Shown: positions 46,627-58,160 of the stretch, piece after piece | Position numbering within the stretch: the stretch's first letter is position 1 | Layout: each line of letters starts with the position of its first letter | Source: Clarkia xantiana subsp. parviflora | Taxonomy: Eukaryota > Streptophyta > Magnoliopsida > Myrtales > Onagraceae | Assembly: GCA_036873135.1 (NCBI GenBank) | Contig: JAPTYO010000012.1 | Coordinates: forward strand, 5,650,090 to 5,714,089 | DNA: 64,000 nt | Reading direction: 5' to 3' | Made by a program: the position numbers and the translations under genes | Notes under the pieces: generated by a model | Databases searched by the model: none | Told to the model about the DNA's origin: nothing | What the model saw: only the letters and a program-made list of their open reading frames with translations

Positions 46627-47631
46627 TGAATTAAATCGGATTTTACGGTCTATAAACTAGTCGTAGGAGGGGCATTCTTCCCAAATAAAACATGTCGAAT
46701 GTGTGCCAATCCTCGTCACACAGGCTTGAGGCTTGGTCATCTTGGTGGAGAGGGGGACCTCTACCATGTCAATACTGGCTAAGAACCATGGTGATTTCAA
46801 AGATAAACCTGGTTAAGAAAAACGATCATTTGGTTTCGGGGTAACACGACATGATCTAAGTTTTGCATATCGCCCTGACAAACTTCGTTCGTCAAGAACC
46901 ACATTTTGGGCCGGATTACAAGTCTGCGATAGCATATGAAATTTCCCACTCTTGACAACATGTAAGTTCATGTTATGCTATCGACGCGCGCTTCATACTG
47001 CGCGTGCCATGTTCGACCACGGGGTCAGGCTCGGTTGTGCTAGGTAGAATCCACGAGATTCGGATGGGTGCAAATTTCTTCACCTTGAGTGTGTGACTGA
47101 TCCCGGATGCTTTATTAGAACTCATATCTAAGTTCAAGCTCAATTTCGCTTCCCGGCGTACGAACGTAGTGCCGAACAAAAAGGCCCAGTGACCGCGTCT
47201 TTGGAAACCGGTTGAGTTTGACTAAGGGTATGAGCGATGGGGATGGTCAAGTACACCTATAATTCTCCAACTCTTGTATTCACTAGTTGCACCAACCTGA
47301 TATTAGTTGAAGGTTGTGAATACTTGTACGGATGCCTTGGAGAAGTGTTCCTATGTGAAAACTAGGCAATTGAGAATGGAAGTTGACCAAAGATACAGCC
47401 TGGCACAGTATTGTTACAGGTTGATTAAAGACGGGGAATCAACATTCCGCGAGCTCTACAACACTCCTAACAGATGAGTAGCACGATGCCCGTCGTGTCC
47501 GCCGGTCGCACGGCAAAGCTCGTATGAACTATTCTGAAGCAGGGCTAGATCGAAGAACAAATTTTGATGTGTTGGTCGACAACATATTAATAGGCACCCT
47601 CCAATTCCGACGAGTGGGAGCTGTTGGTATT
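46627..47631 (+). other. 3' non-coding tail and PPT of a third, outermost Copia copy
   Basis: Starts within the sequence (tttacggtctataaact) that also follows pol in copies d and b. It runs to a PPT cgagtgggagc at 47621-47631. No coding signal. Its pol part is not in the window. Confidence 0.75.
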
Positions 47632-48214
47632 TGGATATTGGGCCGCCGTAAATAGGAGCCCATTAATATGAGATTGTTATCTAAGACAATTAGGTAATGT
47701 CACATTAGGGATTTTGGGCTAGGCCTAAAATCTCAATTGACATGAGAGGCCAAAAATTGGGCCTCCCTTTCTCATAGCAAGGTCGGCCGAAACTTATTAT
47801 ATGGTGAGGTGGATTTTATCCACCTCCTCTTATAAATAGGGAGTGTCAGGAATTAATTAGGGTTAATCACTTTCTTCCTTTGTGGTGAGACAAAATGAAA
47901 TTCATCCTCCCTTCTCTCTAAGTTTCGGCCGAACCACCCTAGCCAAGGAGGTGCCAAATTGCTTCGAGCAAATTACTCCGGAGATCCACCCCTGCTAAAG
48001 AATCGAGAATGGGTTTTGCTGTGGAGACCAATCCGCATAGGTATTGCTTAACAAGAATCCTTACGGGAACCGTCCGACGGATCGAGAATTCACTTAGAAA
48101 TTCTTGGGTCTACGGAAAGCATTGTAGGTATGTGCCCTATATTCCGCTGTGTAATCTGTTTACATAGCATGTACCTTGTATGTTTCTGTAGTATTTACCC
48201 CCTATAATCCTACA
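47632..48214 (+). repeat. Copia LTR f (583 bp), divergent subfamily, 3' type
   Basis: TGTTGGTATTTGG...ATCCTACA, closest to LTR c. It has a perfect palindrome with 9-base arms, GAGGTGGAT and ATCCACCTC, at 47806-47826, then TATAAATA at 47831-47838. The sequence tttcggccgaacc is near 47923. Confidence 0.87.
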
Positions 48215-48404
48215 CTCTTCCCGACGGATATATCTCGTAGTCAACATTTTCCTACCGAATTTGCATGTCAGGAACATTTTCGAACGAGTTTCGGCTCTCG
48301 TTTTAACGACATGCCGTATCCGACGGAAAACAGGTGTAACAGGCCATCTCCGTTAGGTTTTTGACCGATTTGGTCCGTAAGCAAACCCGACTTTTCTCAT
48401 AGTG
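48215..48404. mobile_element. Possible terminal fragment of another CACTA element
   Basis: Ends at 48404 with ...ttttctcatagtg, which in reverse reads CACTATGAGAAAAGTC, a plausible CACTA end. Repeated ccgacgga/ccgtta motifs lie inside, like subterminal repeats. The left end is cut by LTR f. No partner end was found, so the call is tentative. Confidence 0.35.
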
Positions 48405-50767
48405 GATTGTGGATGCTTTTACACTCTCTTGTTTTTTTTTTTTCATTTTTCAAAATTGAAAAGAACTAAATATTTTATTTAATTCGGGCTCCTACATCTT
48501 AGTCTTAGCAATTAAAATCATGGGTTTATTTCATTTTCTTATCCACGTCCGTTGTGGCTCCTATTGACTTATTAGAATGAGGCATTTGTGAAGTGATAAT
48601 ATTTGTTTTTAGGCGGTTATTATTCGTAAATATCAATTTAATTATAAGAGGAACGGTTAGAAAAATATTTGTTTATTTAAATTATTTTAGTATTTATTTT
48701 AAGATTAGCTGATAGCTTAATATATTATTGTAGACTTGTAATTATTGGTGAAATGAGTTTTATGAGTAGTAGTTTTATGATTTTAAATTCCTCCTTAGTT
48801 TAACGGTTTAATATCTACTATATTATAATAATTTAATCGGAATTTAATAGGGGTTCTCTAAATTTAGATACATAATATTGATTGATTGAAAACTAAGAAG
48901 TATTTTTATCTCCTATTTTGGTCTCTACACAATTTAAAGAAACAAATTAATTAAAAGTTTCCTTTTAAATAGTAAATCTATACAGTTTGGCTCCGGAAGA
49001 CCATAGGCCGCCACGTAAGCAATATATATAATACATTAGAATATATAAAATATATTATATTTATAAATAAACAACGAAATATTAAACGGCACAAAACCTA
49101 AAACCTAAGAAAAAAACTGAAGCATCTATATATATTTATTCTCTAAAAAAAACTAAGTCGTCGAAGCCACAAAACCCTAAACCTAAAAAAAAAATTGAAG
49201 CATTATATATATATATTTCTTCTCTCCATACACCTAAGTCGTTGAAGCCATCTCAATGTCTACATTAATCTTAGTCAAAAATTTGAATTTGGAATTTTTT
49301 TTAGCTTAATTTTTCATCAGACCTCATAATTCCATCTGATATAATTCTATCTGAGATTCCTCGAGATTTTATTGGACTGTCTCTCTATGAGCAGTCAGAC
49401 AAGTACTACTTCACTCTCCTAACTCATCGGATTGTGGTTGAGCTCACAGGCTACGACCAGCAGCAGGTACCGAACCATATAGGGTACCGATTTATTATGT
49501 ACTTTTTTTAATTGCTATTTAACATTATTCTTTGTTGATATTTTTTTTCTTCCATAAGGTAAAAGAAAGTAATATAACTTTTGTATTTTATTGCAACGTA
49601 ATATGTACTATTATGTTTGTTGTTTTTTTCCGAATGGATTGCATGAATATGTCCAAGTACGTAAATACATAAATTAAAAAATGATGTTTATGTTCTTTAG
49701 ATTGATCAGAGGCATAAACATAAATATATACTATTTGGTGACCACATTCACCTAATTTTATTGATTGAGTTGTGGAATCTACATAATGCGATTGTTTATG
49801 TAGGATGAGCATTAGAATCAACATCAACATGTTCTATGGAGATAGATAAAAGGATGATCCCAATGATGGTACGTAGTTGTTAATTTACAGTCTGATTTTA
49901 ATTTATTTGTAATTCACGTTTGTATAAATCGTGTTTATAATAATATTAATATAATGAGTTATTTGTTCTTAACTTTTTTTGTTCTTTCTGGCCAATATCT
50001 CAGATAACTATTAATGGAATCAATCAAGGATTTATTGCCAAATAATTAATCAAGGTTCAAGTTGGGATCGTGACACCTAACACGTAAGTCACATAACTTA
50101 ATGCTTTTTTAAGAATCAATTTCTTAAGAGAATAATATTATGTTGTGTATAATAATATTTATGTAAATAGAGAACCCTTTAGGTTCTATTTAGGTGTTAT
50201 GTTACATTTTTGTTGTAACTGCAAAATAGTGTTTCAATTTGTGGTTGACTCTACAATTTTATTTTATTTTTTAAATGTGATTTTTTTTTTTTTTCAGATT
50301 TAGAAGGATGGTGATGAGAGAAAATTGATTACAACAATGCAAATCGGAAATGAATGAGGAGAGAGATGAGGTCATGAGATGAGTAACCTCACTTATATAT
50401 ATATTGAGAAGTGTTTTGGTATTTTTATAAAAAAATATAATTAAAATTTTATATATATAGTTATAAAACGAAGAATAACATAAATATAAAATAAAAGGAG
50501 AATGGCATAAATAGCTTGATAATTTTTCAACAAATTTGAACTTTTTAAATTTTGTATATTATAGGAAAGTAGTTTCATAATTTGATTAGAACTCTATAAA
50601 GTTAGATAAAAATATTTAGTAACTTTAAATTTAGAAAATATTTTCTATCATATTTTAGTTTATAAGTAAATAAAACAATGGATGATCAAAAAATTTATTT
50701 AATTGATAATAAATCTATATACTACAATATAATATATATACACATAATATAAAAACTTACTGGAAAA

Positions 50768-50821
<54 letters not shown>

Positions 50822-51608
50822 AAAAATTTACTACGGTCAATTTTATAAATATGAAATATATACAATATAAAAATTTACGCCAACTAAATAAATATGTATA
50901 TATTATATACATAGTCCCAATATATAAACTTATATAAATATAAAATATATATGATATAAAAACTTACTACAACTGACTACATAAATATAATATAAAACCG
51001 ACATATATATTTCAATTATTTTAAATTAATGGTTAAAATAAATTTTTCAATATTATATCCATAAAAATCTTCATATTATTTTTATTTATAAGAAATCATT
51101 CAACGATTTTACTTTTGAACTTTCTATAATATTTAATTCAATTTTTTTAGTTTGATTTTTGTACCAGCGTGGTGCGCGGAGTTAGCATCTAGTTATATAC
51201 ATCTCTTCAATACTAAGATAATTAAATTTCCTAAGTCAATATTTTCCGTGTTTTTTTATGCTTACAAAATATTTGCAAAGTTATATATATAAACACTTAA
51301 GTTATAAATATTATTATTAATTCACGCAAACATATTTTTTAAATTAGTATATATATTAAAATAATATATTCATTTTATTATTGATTATTTCGTTAGAGTA
51401 TTCTACATAAATTAGAATTATATGATATCATATGTTATTTAAATGGTTTTCATACATATTTTCACATAAAAAATATTTTCATAAATTAGAATATAATATA
51501 AAAAAAAAAATTAAAACTCCTTAATCACAATATTTAAAAGTAAATCATATCATAGTAAATTAAAGCAAATAAATATATTTTTGTAAAAAAATAAAATTGA
51601 AAAAATAA
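48405..51608. other. AT-rich intergenic DNA, no intact gene
   Basis: Low-complexity AT-rich sequence. It includes a direct tandem pair of about 80 bp (49090-49167 and 49168-49248, around acaaaacc(c)taaacctaa and ctaagtcgt(c/t)gaagc) and an (AT)n run at about 50770-50815. Short exon-like pieces lie at about 49320-49470 (before a GTACC) and 49980-50085 (before a GTAAG). They look like decayed exons of an unidentified gene. Confidence 0.5.
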
Positions 51609-51617
51609 AATATAATG

Positions 51618-52272
51618 GGGTTAGAGGTACTTTTCACATCACATGTTTGACCGAATGTGACTTTTTGTACTTGATCTTTGGTTTTGTATACTTTTGGTAC
51701 TAAAGTTTGACATTTTTTGGCTTTTGGTACATCCGTTACATGGTCGTTTAGTGACATGTGCAAGTCACGTGACTGACCCTAAACTTTCGATTTTGTTCAA
51801 TTTAGTCATTCAGATACATGCCTAACTTTTATTTTGTTTTATCTAGTCCTAAAAATTCAAAATCGAACACAATTGAACCAATCGAACCCAATTGACCTAG
51901 CTGGACCTAGGGCTAGGTCTGACCCTGGGTCGGGGTCGCCAGACCAGCCGACCCTGACCTAGGGTCAGACCTAGCCTAGGCTAGGTCCGGCTAGGTCAAT
52001 TGGATTCGGTTTTGAAGTTTTAGGATTAAGTTAAACAAAATAAAAGTTAGGAATGTATTTAAGGGAGTAAATTGAACAAAATCAAATGTTTAAGGTTGGT
52101 CACGTGACTTGCACATGTTATTTAACGGCCAAAACTAACGGCCAACTAACAGATGATGTACTAAAAACCACATTTTTTCAAACGTTTGGTAACAAGAGTA
52201 TACAAAAACCAAACATTCAGTACTAAAAGTCACATTTAGTCAAACATGTAGTGTGAAAAATAACTTTAATCC
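51618..52272. mobile_element. Fold-back MITE, probably Mutator-like (655 bp)
   Basis: The two halves are reverse complements over most of their length: left ttcacatcacatgtttgac, right gtcaaacatgtagtgtgaa. The flanks aatataatg (51609-51617) and aatataata (52273-52281) give a 9-bp duplication with one mismatch. The centre is rich in gacctag/ctaggtc motifs. Same family as 60475-61168 (shared gcacatg, caatttag and acttttattttgtt motifs in the same order). Confidence 0.8.
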
Positions 52273-52281
52273 AATATAATA

Positions 52282-52871
52282 TTATTTAATAACGTGAAAG
52301 CTGTTGTGACGCACTCGTCGATTCTGATGCGTTTTGTTAATTCACTTTTCACCACATTTTTTAACTAAATCAAACGGAACTTATTAAAAACTTAGATTAG
52401 ATGAGTACGATGAAAATATTCCATGTATACAAATGATTATTATTTTTCTTTATATAAAAAAAAGGGGTGAGGAGCATGAGAATCAAAATTAATGATAAAG
52501 ATTTTGGGAATATCGGAACCTTATCATTTGTGTCTTGTTGAAATGAAAGTGATTGGCCTTTAATTAGATGCTTCCTAGCTCTCGTCGGCATTTAGATGAG
52601 AATTTTTTTTTATCATCAGATCAGACTCAGTCCACACTTTGTGGAAGAATCGCTCGCGACTACCACACAAGTCGCATTCCACAGCTAGCAGTAGGTCAAA
52701 CAAGTTACTATATATAGAGTTAGTTTCAAATAATTATAATTAGATTAATATATATGACCGGCCCAGACACACCATTAATTTAAATGTTTAATAATAAACT
52801 AGTGCATATTTATAATAACTAAGTACCATCCATCACGTGAGGCCAGAAGGAGGTTCCATACCAGTTGAAAG
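52282..52871. other. AT-rich intergenic DNA
   Basis: Nothing coding that I can support. Near 52850 the sequence begins to resemble the coding remnant that continues at 53377. Confidence 0.45.
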
Positions 52872-52879
52872 TTGTTCTC

Positions 52880-53376
52880 TAGGGGTGGCAACGGGTCACG
52901 GTAATCCGTGACCCGCGGGGCACCGCCCCGATTTTGACCCGTTGACCCGCGATCTGTGACCCGTGGGGCGGGTACGGTTTTGGGGTCGCCCCGCCCCGTT
53001 GACCCGCCCCGTATGTGGATAATTTATATATATATTACACGTATTTATATAAAACTATATAGGTAATATAATACATAGTTAAAATAATTAGGATTTGTGA
53101 CTTGTATTTGGATTTGAAGTTAAATTTTTTATTTGTGATTTAAATTTTAAATTGAATTTGTATATGGTAAATATAGAATTTAGGGTTTAAATTGCTAATA
53201 ATATATTATGTACAACTAATAGGTGACCCGCGGGTCGACCCGCCCCGCCCCGCGAACTGTGTGGGGCGGGTACGGATCGGCCATCTCGGCCCGCCGGGCG
53301 GTACGGGGCAAGCGATACCCGCCGGGCGGTACGGGGCAAGCGATACCCGCCCCGACCCGCCCCGTTGACAACCCTA
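52880..53376. mobile_element. hAT-type MITE (497 bp), TSD ttgttctc
   Basis: Ends taggggtggcaacggg and cccgttgacaacccta are imperfect inverted repeats of the TAGGGRTGGCAA type known from plant hAT MITEs. The exact 8-bp duplication ttgttctc (52872-52879, 53377-53384) supports hAT. GC-rich ends (gacccgc, ggggcgg) flank an AT-rich core. The Gly/Arg/Pro-rich ORFs over it are artefacts. Confidence 0.88.
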
Positions 53377-54128
53377 TTGTTCTCCGTGCTACACATCGTG
53401 TTCCTATCACAGATTTCTTTACTAATAAGTGCATTAAGTGGCTTAGAGATAGTTTCACTATTAATTGCAAACATGGATTAGAAAGATATTTTCTTAACAT
53501 TTATTTGGGTTATTTGAAAAAAATAAAAACTCTTTAATTTTTAATTGCTTGCATTTTTCATCTAATATTACTTCTATGTTATCACTTAGGCAAATGAGAT
53601 TGCTACAACTCTTCTAAAAACAAGCATCTTCGGGAACAACGTCCATTATTCAGGTTAAATGGTATCCTCCTCTCGATGGTTGGGTCAAGTTGAAAATGGA
53701 TGATTCCACCTTTGGTAATCTGAAGACCGTGGGGGAGGGAGAATACTACGCATCATCTATGGAGAATGAATCGGTGATTTTCAAAGAATATTAGGAATTA
53801 CGGATAGTCTAGTAGCCGAGTTATGGCCGCTTAGGGATTGTTTATCTTTGGCATCGAATCTTAAAATTGACTCTGCTTTTTTTGTAGAATGGATGCCAAA
53901 AAAGCCATCAATTTATTTGTGGAGGAGTACTCTAAGGATCGGTCTCTAATGTCTTTGCTTTGGGATTGTAAAATCCTCCTTAAAAGTTTCAAGCGCTACA
54001 AAATTTGTCATATCTACTGTGAAGCAAATCAGGTTGCAGACTACTTGGCTAAGGAAGCAGTTAGAAAGGAAGGGTATTATAAGAACTTGACATCCACTCT
54101 ACCTAGTTTAAATACATTCTTAATGTGA
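53377..54128 (+). pseudogene. Decayed zf-RVT/RNase H (RVT_3-like) remnant of a non-LTR retroelement
   Basis: First part: FFTNKCIKWLRDSFTINCKHGLERYF (53410-53500, quoted in two overlapping readings of one frame) resembles the segment before the RNase H of plant LINEs. After a gap, WYPPLDGWVKLKMDDSTFGN near 53670 matches the start of an RVT_3 RNase H. LVAELWPLRDCLSLASNLKI follows near 53805 in another frame. An open 79-codon stretch (53889-54128) then begins MDAKKAINLF and has HIYCEANQVADYLAKEAV, the C-terminal part with the last catalytic Asp. Frameshifts and stops throughout. The hAT MITE at 52880-53376 is inserted at its upstream edge. Confidence 0.6.
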
Positions 54129-54665
54129 TTATTTTGGACTATCACAGGATAAGAAAATCTCTTAATTTTGTTTCCTTTTAATTAGATTGTATCTCTTTAT
54201 TTACCCAAAAAAAATTGTTCTCCGTGAGCCTCATAGTAGGATCCCACATCTCAAGTTAGAAAAAAATTATATATTCCAAAGTCTAAAATCAAATTTAGAT
54301 GTCTAATTTAAAATTATATTATTTTATTACATTGTATAATCGTCAATTCCAAGATATAGATTAGAGGCATTTTTTTTTTTAATTCATTTATAGATAGATT
54401 AGGGTGGTTATCTTTTATAATTTATTTTCTTTTACATATTTTGGCTATGTAATTCCATTTTTGTAATTTATATTTTCGTCCCGCGCGATCAAGTTAGTTT
54501 GCATCTGCTTCCGGTCTGGTTGGTTCATCTGTTGGGCTTGGCAGCCGTACTCTACTAACGGTCGCATCTATTTTATTTCTTACTATCCGAAAATTAGGGT
54601 TTTGTATAGACTTTTGCGTAGGAATCTATCTGTCTGTGTTATTTACTACCTATCAACTGAAACCA
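54129..54665. other. AT-rich intergenic DNA
   Basis: Continues from the RNase H remnant with a T/A-rich tail. Nothing else recognised. Confidence 0.45.
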
Positions 54666-54674
54666 TTATTATTT

Positions 54675-55457
54675 GGATTAATAACTAGGAAATGTCTAAA
54701 TTTTGCCCCATGTTAATTGGATATGTCTGAGTTTTCAAATATTAATTTGAAAGGTATGAAATTTTAACTTTGTTGATTTAAGGTTTTCCGTCCATCTTTA
54801 GGGTTAAATTTAACTGAATTGTGTGAAATAACATTCTTGCCCCTTTTAATATTTTGTTTTATTTAATATCTTATTTCAGAAAATGTGAAATGAAAAAATT
54901 ATGCCTAAAGTCAAATTAAAACCACCCCGGCTCCATCCACCGCCACCCGGCTCCGACCACCACCACCCCGACTCCGGCGACCACCGCCTCAGCTTCGGCG
55001 ACCGCCACCCGACTCCGGCGACCACCACCTCGGAGCCAAAAAAAGCTCTGATTAGGCCCAAATCGGAGCCGTGGTGGTAGTCGCCGGAGTTGGGTGGTGG
55101 TCGACGGAGCCGAGGTGGTGGTCGCCGGAGCCGAGGTGGTGGTCGACGGGGTGGTGGTTGCCGGAGTCGGGGTGACGGTGGCCGGAGCCCTGGTGGCTTT
55201 AATGGCATTTTTGTCTTTTTCACTTCAAGCATGTGAGGGGCACACTTTGATAGAAGGGCATTTTGGAAATTTAATTTTATTTCTGGTCACATGCCAAACA
55301 TGTGAACAACTTCTGTTAGTCTTAACTGAAAAAATTAACGGAAATCTCTTACATCAACAAAGTTGAAACATCAAACCTCTCAAATCAACATTTGAAAATT
55401 TAGACATCTCCCATAAACATGAGCCAAAATTCAGATATTTCCTAGTTTATTAACCCC
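54675..55457. mobile_element. Fold-back MITE with GC-rich centre, probably Mutator-like (783 bp)
   Basis: Left arm ggattaataactaggaaat and right arm (reversed) ggggttaataaactaggaaa stay complementary for about 200 bp (tcaacaaagtt, aaatca..atttgaaa). The centre (54925-55195) is a complementary array of cggcgaccaccacc-type units. The flanks ttattattt (54666-54674) and ttattatta (55458-55466) suggest a 9-bp duplication with one mismatch. ORFs reading Pro/Arg-rich or Val/Gly-rich peptides across the centre are artefacts of the repeat. Confidence 0.78.
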
Positions 55458-55466
55458 TTATTATTA

Positions 55467-55755
55467 TCTACACCGCCTCGCTACATTTCACAATAGAAAG
55501 AAGCCTTTTATGATTACATTAACTGGATTTAGCGGATTCCAGCCATGATGATGATACATTACAGTACAGCATGCCATAATATTAATAGTACACTACAGAG
55601 TAACAAAAGCATAACAAGTTTATGTTAACCCTCCTTCCTTCTTTCTCTCTTAGCAGTGTTGGTGTGCAAAGATAAAGCTTCTGTACAATGTAGTGAACAA
55701 ACTTTGAATAGAAGCAGAAGCAGAAGCAGTGTTACTTAAGATGGAAGCATCTCTC
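55467..55755 (-). other. 3' UTR region of the Tubby-like gene
   Basis: Downstream of the stop at 55756 in minus sense. An AATCATAAAA-like poly(A) region lies near 55510-55520. The fold-back element ends about 50 bp further on. Confidence 0.5.
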
Positions 55756-57414
55756 TCACTCACATGCGGGTTTTGTGTCAAAGCTACTGAGGCAGATGGC
55801 AAAAGCTTGAAATGCAGAGAGAGGATAACGGTAATCCATAGTGAAGATGTCCTTCCCAATCTTTCCAAACTGCAGAATTACCTTTTCTTGTTCTGCACTT
55901 GACACATTATGAGACGGATCCACAGCAGCCACAAGTTGGAAGTTCTTTACGGATGCAACAGTCACACGCCCTCTGAAGTTCAAGCACCAACACTGCAGCT
56001 GCTCATGCCACCTGGGAGCCTTGTTCTTCAGCACTAGCGCCTCTCTCAATCCTTGAACAGCTGTCAGATCCTGAGAGACACTGCTGCTTGTTGAGTTCAT
56101 CAACTCTTTGTCTTTGGAAACAACTATGTCTTTACCCACGTCCTCAAATATTGGAGGGAATGTGGTTGGTGTTGGGGCTGTACCACCTTCTTGGATTGAG
56201 GAGATGGGGATGGAGTGCATAATGCAGTGCATTCTCCTCGGCCCTCTTGTTCTCAGCACATTCAGTTCATATGTGATTGTTCCGATGCTGTAGTTGCATG
56301 GAGCAGATAGCAGCATTCTCCTGCTACTCTGCTTTGATTGAAATCTTCTGGAGGAGATTCGAGGATTTGATTGAGTCATTGGCGACTCACATGGAGGATG
56401 ATTGTCATATATGGTGAATTTTGTACCAAGGAAATTGGACCTGCCAGAGGAGAGTCATTTCAAAACAGGGTGGTCATTAAAGAGAGAGTACTCACTGTTT
56501 ATTTGCATGTCCATGCTTTTTAGCATTACCAAAATGAGGAGGAGGCGAGGCTAATAGCAACAAGTAACTTACTTTAGTTTTCCCATGTAATTATGGCTGG
56601 TCCTAGAGAAATCATCCGGGACCAGAGATATGACAAAGTCCGTGCATGTGGCTCGCCTCATCTTTCTAGCAGCTAACAACAACTTGTCCCTCTCATCCTC
56701 AGCTGTTATCCATTCGGTAAGTCAATAACATCATCCAACTAAACAATCTACATTGGTGAATTATGTCTTGTGAAAGATATTTTACGATTCAAGTAAAATA
56801 TAATATATTCATTAATTTACTTTCTTCCTACACTTTCTCTATAAGTCTCACACTTTGAAGAAAAAGAATACTTTGAAGAAATAAGACTTACAGGGTGACA
56901 GACCACAGAACAATAGATATGTCGAATTTGCTCTATCCCTCTTAATAAAGCACTGAATCGGGTTCTCCCGAGGCCCAGGCTGCACATTGAATCAAATAAA
57001 AGTTAGAAGACGTTCATAAACATTGAAGTAGACAGATTAAATAAGATTTATCAGTACCTGCTTCAATGAAATGGGAAAAGTCAGCCTTCCACATTGCTCT
57101 GGAGTTCTGACTGTTTCCTTAGTAACATCCCTCCAAGACTTGCAAACCGAAGCACAGAACACAACAACAGCACGAGCAGGCCATGTCGTCTCACTCTCCT
57201 CTACTCTTTTGATAATGTCTAATAGTAACTCAGATGGTAAATTTGCCCACTGACTCTGCTCAACAGAAGTATCAGAAGGTGCTGGTACTTGATCCGGTGC
57301 TATGTGAGCGCGTGCTCGATTTCTCCACCGTCTACCTTCGGATCCCCGCCTAGACACATTCCCAATTCCATCTTTCATCTCCCTTAGCTCACGAACGATG
57401 CTTTTGAAAGACAT
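55756..57414 (-). CDS. Tubby-like F-box protein, four coding exons
   Basis: Exons 57058-57414, 56892-56979, 56573-56702 and 55756-56440 have GT-AG borders and consistent phases (0, 1, 2), giving 1260 bp and 419 residues without a stop. Residues about 56-100 form the F-box ([27 protein letters not shown]). The Tubby domain starts near residue 109 ([11 protein letters not shown]) and continues as [35 protein letters not shown] and [12 protein letters not shown]. It ends with the family-typical [18 protein letters not shown]. Plant TLPs usually are 380-450 residues. F-boxes bind SKP1 in SCF ubiquitin ligases, and Tubby domains bind phosphoinositides and tether the protein to the plasma membrane (family knowledge). 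Start chosen at 57414, the first ATG of the F-box exon. It looks intact. Confidence 0.93.
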
Positions 57415-58060
57415 CTACACTGAAACAGATCCCTCTAAACAACTACTACAAGGAAGGAGTGCTAGGGTTTCATTTGATGCAGCAACTCACTCTAGCAACA
57501 GATCTGAATCCCACGTTCCACTGATATTGAACAAGTAGGTCATTAAAACTCAGATGCCAGTAACAAATTAACTTTAATTGCATCTATTCTTGCAAAATCA
57601 ATAACCAGGAGACAAGAATCAATAAACATCAACAATAAAAAAAATTTCCTTTTCCCAATTAAATGCGGACGGATCTCAAACTGATCTTATAATCAGCAAA
57701 CACCATACATTACGCTCAAATCGCGAGAGGGAACGTACCTACCTACAATGTAGACGACGCGCAGATCTAAGGACTGCCCAATAATCGGTAGCTGCAAATT
57801 TGGTCGCTATAGCTCCAGAGGAATCAAAGAGATCAAACCAGAACCTCGATCTGCGGAACTGAAGACGGAAAACAGAGGAGGCATATTTCAGATCCGACAA
57901 AAACAGCTGTAATCCGTTCTCTCCGATGGAAATATTTTCAAACCCCTCCGGCGTTGTACAGCCGCAGCCACCACCAAGCACCGTCGACGCCACCACCACA
58001 GGCAAACGTATCGAGATTCTCTCTTTTCCCTTCTCTTAAAGCGGATCCAAAGCTACACAG
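57415..58060 (-). other. 5' UTR with probable intron and promoter-proximal region of the Tubby-like gene
   Basis: A donor-like GTAGGT near 57737-57742 and an acceptor-like ccttgtag near 57446 suggest a leader intron of about 295 bp. The 88-codon ORF at 58005-57739 lies in the upstream leader exon and has no family match; it could be an upstream ORF. CT/AG-rich DNA (58080-58110) upstream is typical of plant core promoters. Exact transcript ends cannot be seen. Confidence 0.5.
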
Positions 58061-58160
58061 CCTCATTTACCATTTTTTTTCCTTTCGGCACTCTCTCTCT
58101 ATCTCTCTTAATAATAAAAAATTAATATTACCTATTTTTGTGTTTCCTTTTGCAACAAAA

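Larger units (their letters stand above)
26178..48214 (+). mobile_element. Nested plus-strand Copia cluster, at least three copies of one family
   Basis: LTRs occur at 26178-26767 (c), 30745-31343 and 39886-40480 (copy d), 46029-46626 (e) and 47632-48214 (f). Copy d is bounded by an exact ccagc duplication. Internal DNA left of it (to 30744) and right of it (from 40481) is therefore one older copy split in two. A post-pol tail lies both before LTR e and again between e and f, so e belongs to a copy inserted into the tail of a still older copy ending in f. LTRs c and f share a distinct subfamily sequence (TGTTGG(C/T)ATTTGG start). The flanks of c (gccac) and f (ctctt) do not match, so LTR recombination or deletion probably removed part of the outermost copies. 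Confidence 0.8.

Noticed and set aside
53187..53537. Gly/Arg/Pro-rich ORFs
   Set aside because: They are frames through the GC-rich end of a hAT MITE. Only the last part overlaps a real coding relic.
54876..55366. Pro/Arg-rich and Val/Gly-rich ORFs on opposite strands
   Set aside because: Translation of the complementary GC-rich core of a fold-back element.
57739..58005. 88-codon minus-strand ORF upstream of the Tubby-like gene as a separate gene
   Set aside because: It lies in the expected 5' leader exon next to a donor site and has no family match. It is kept only as a possible upstream ORF.
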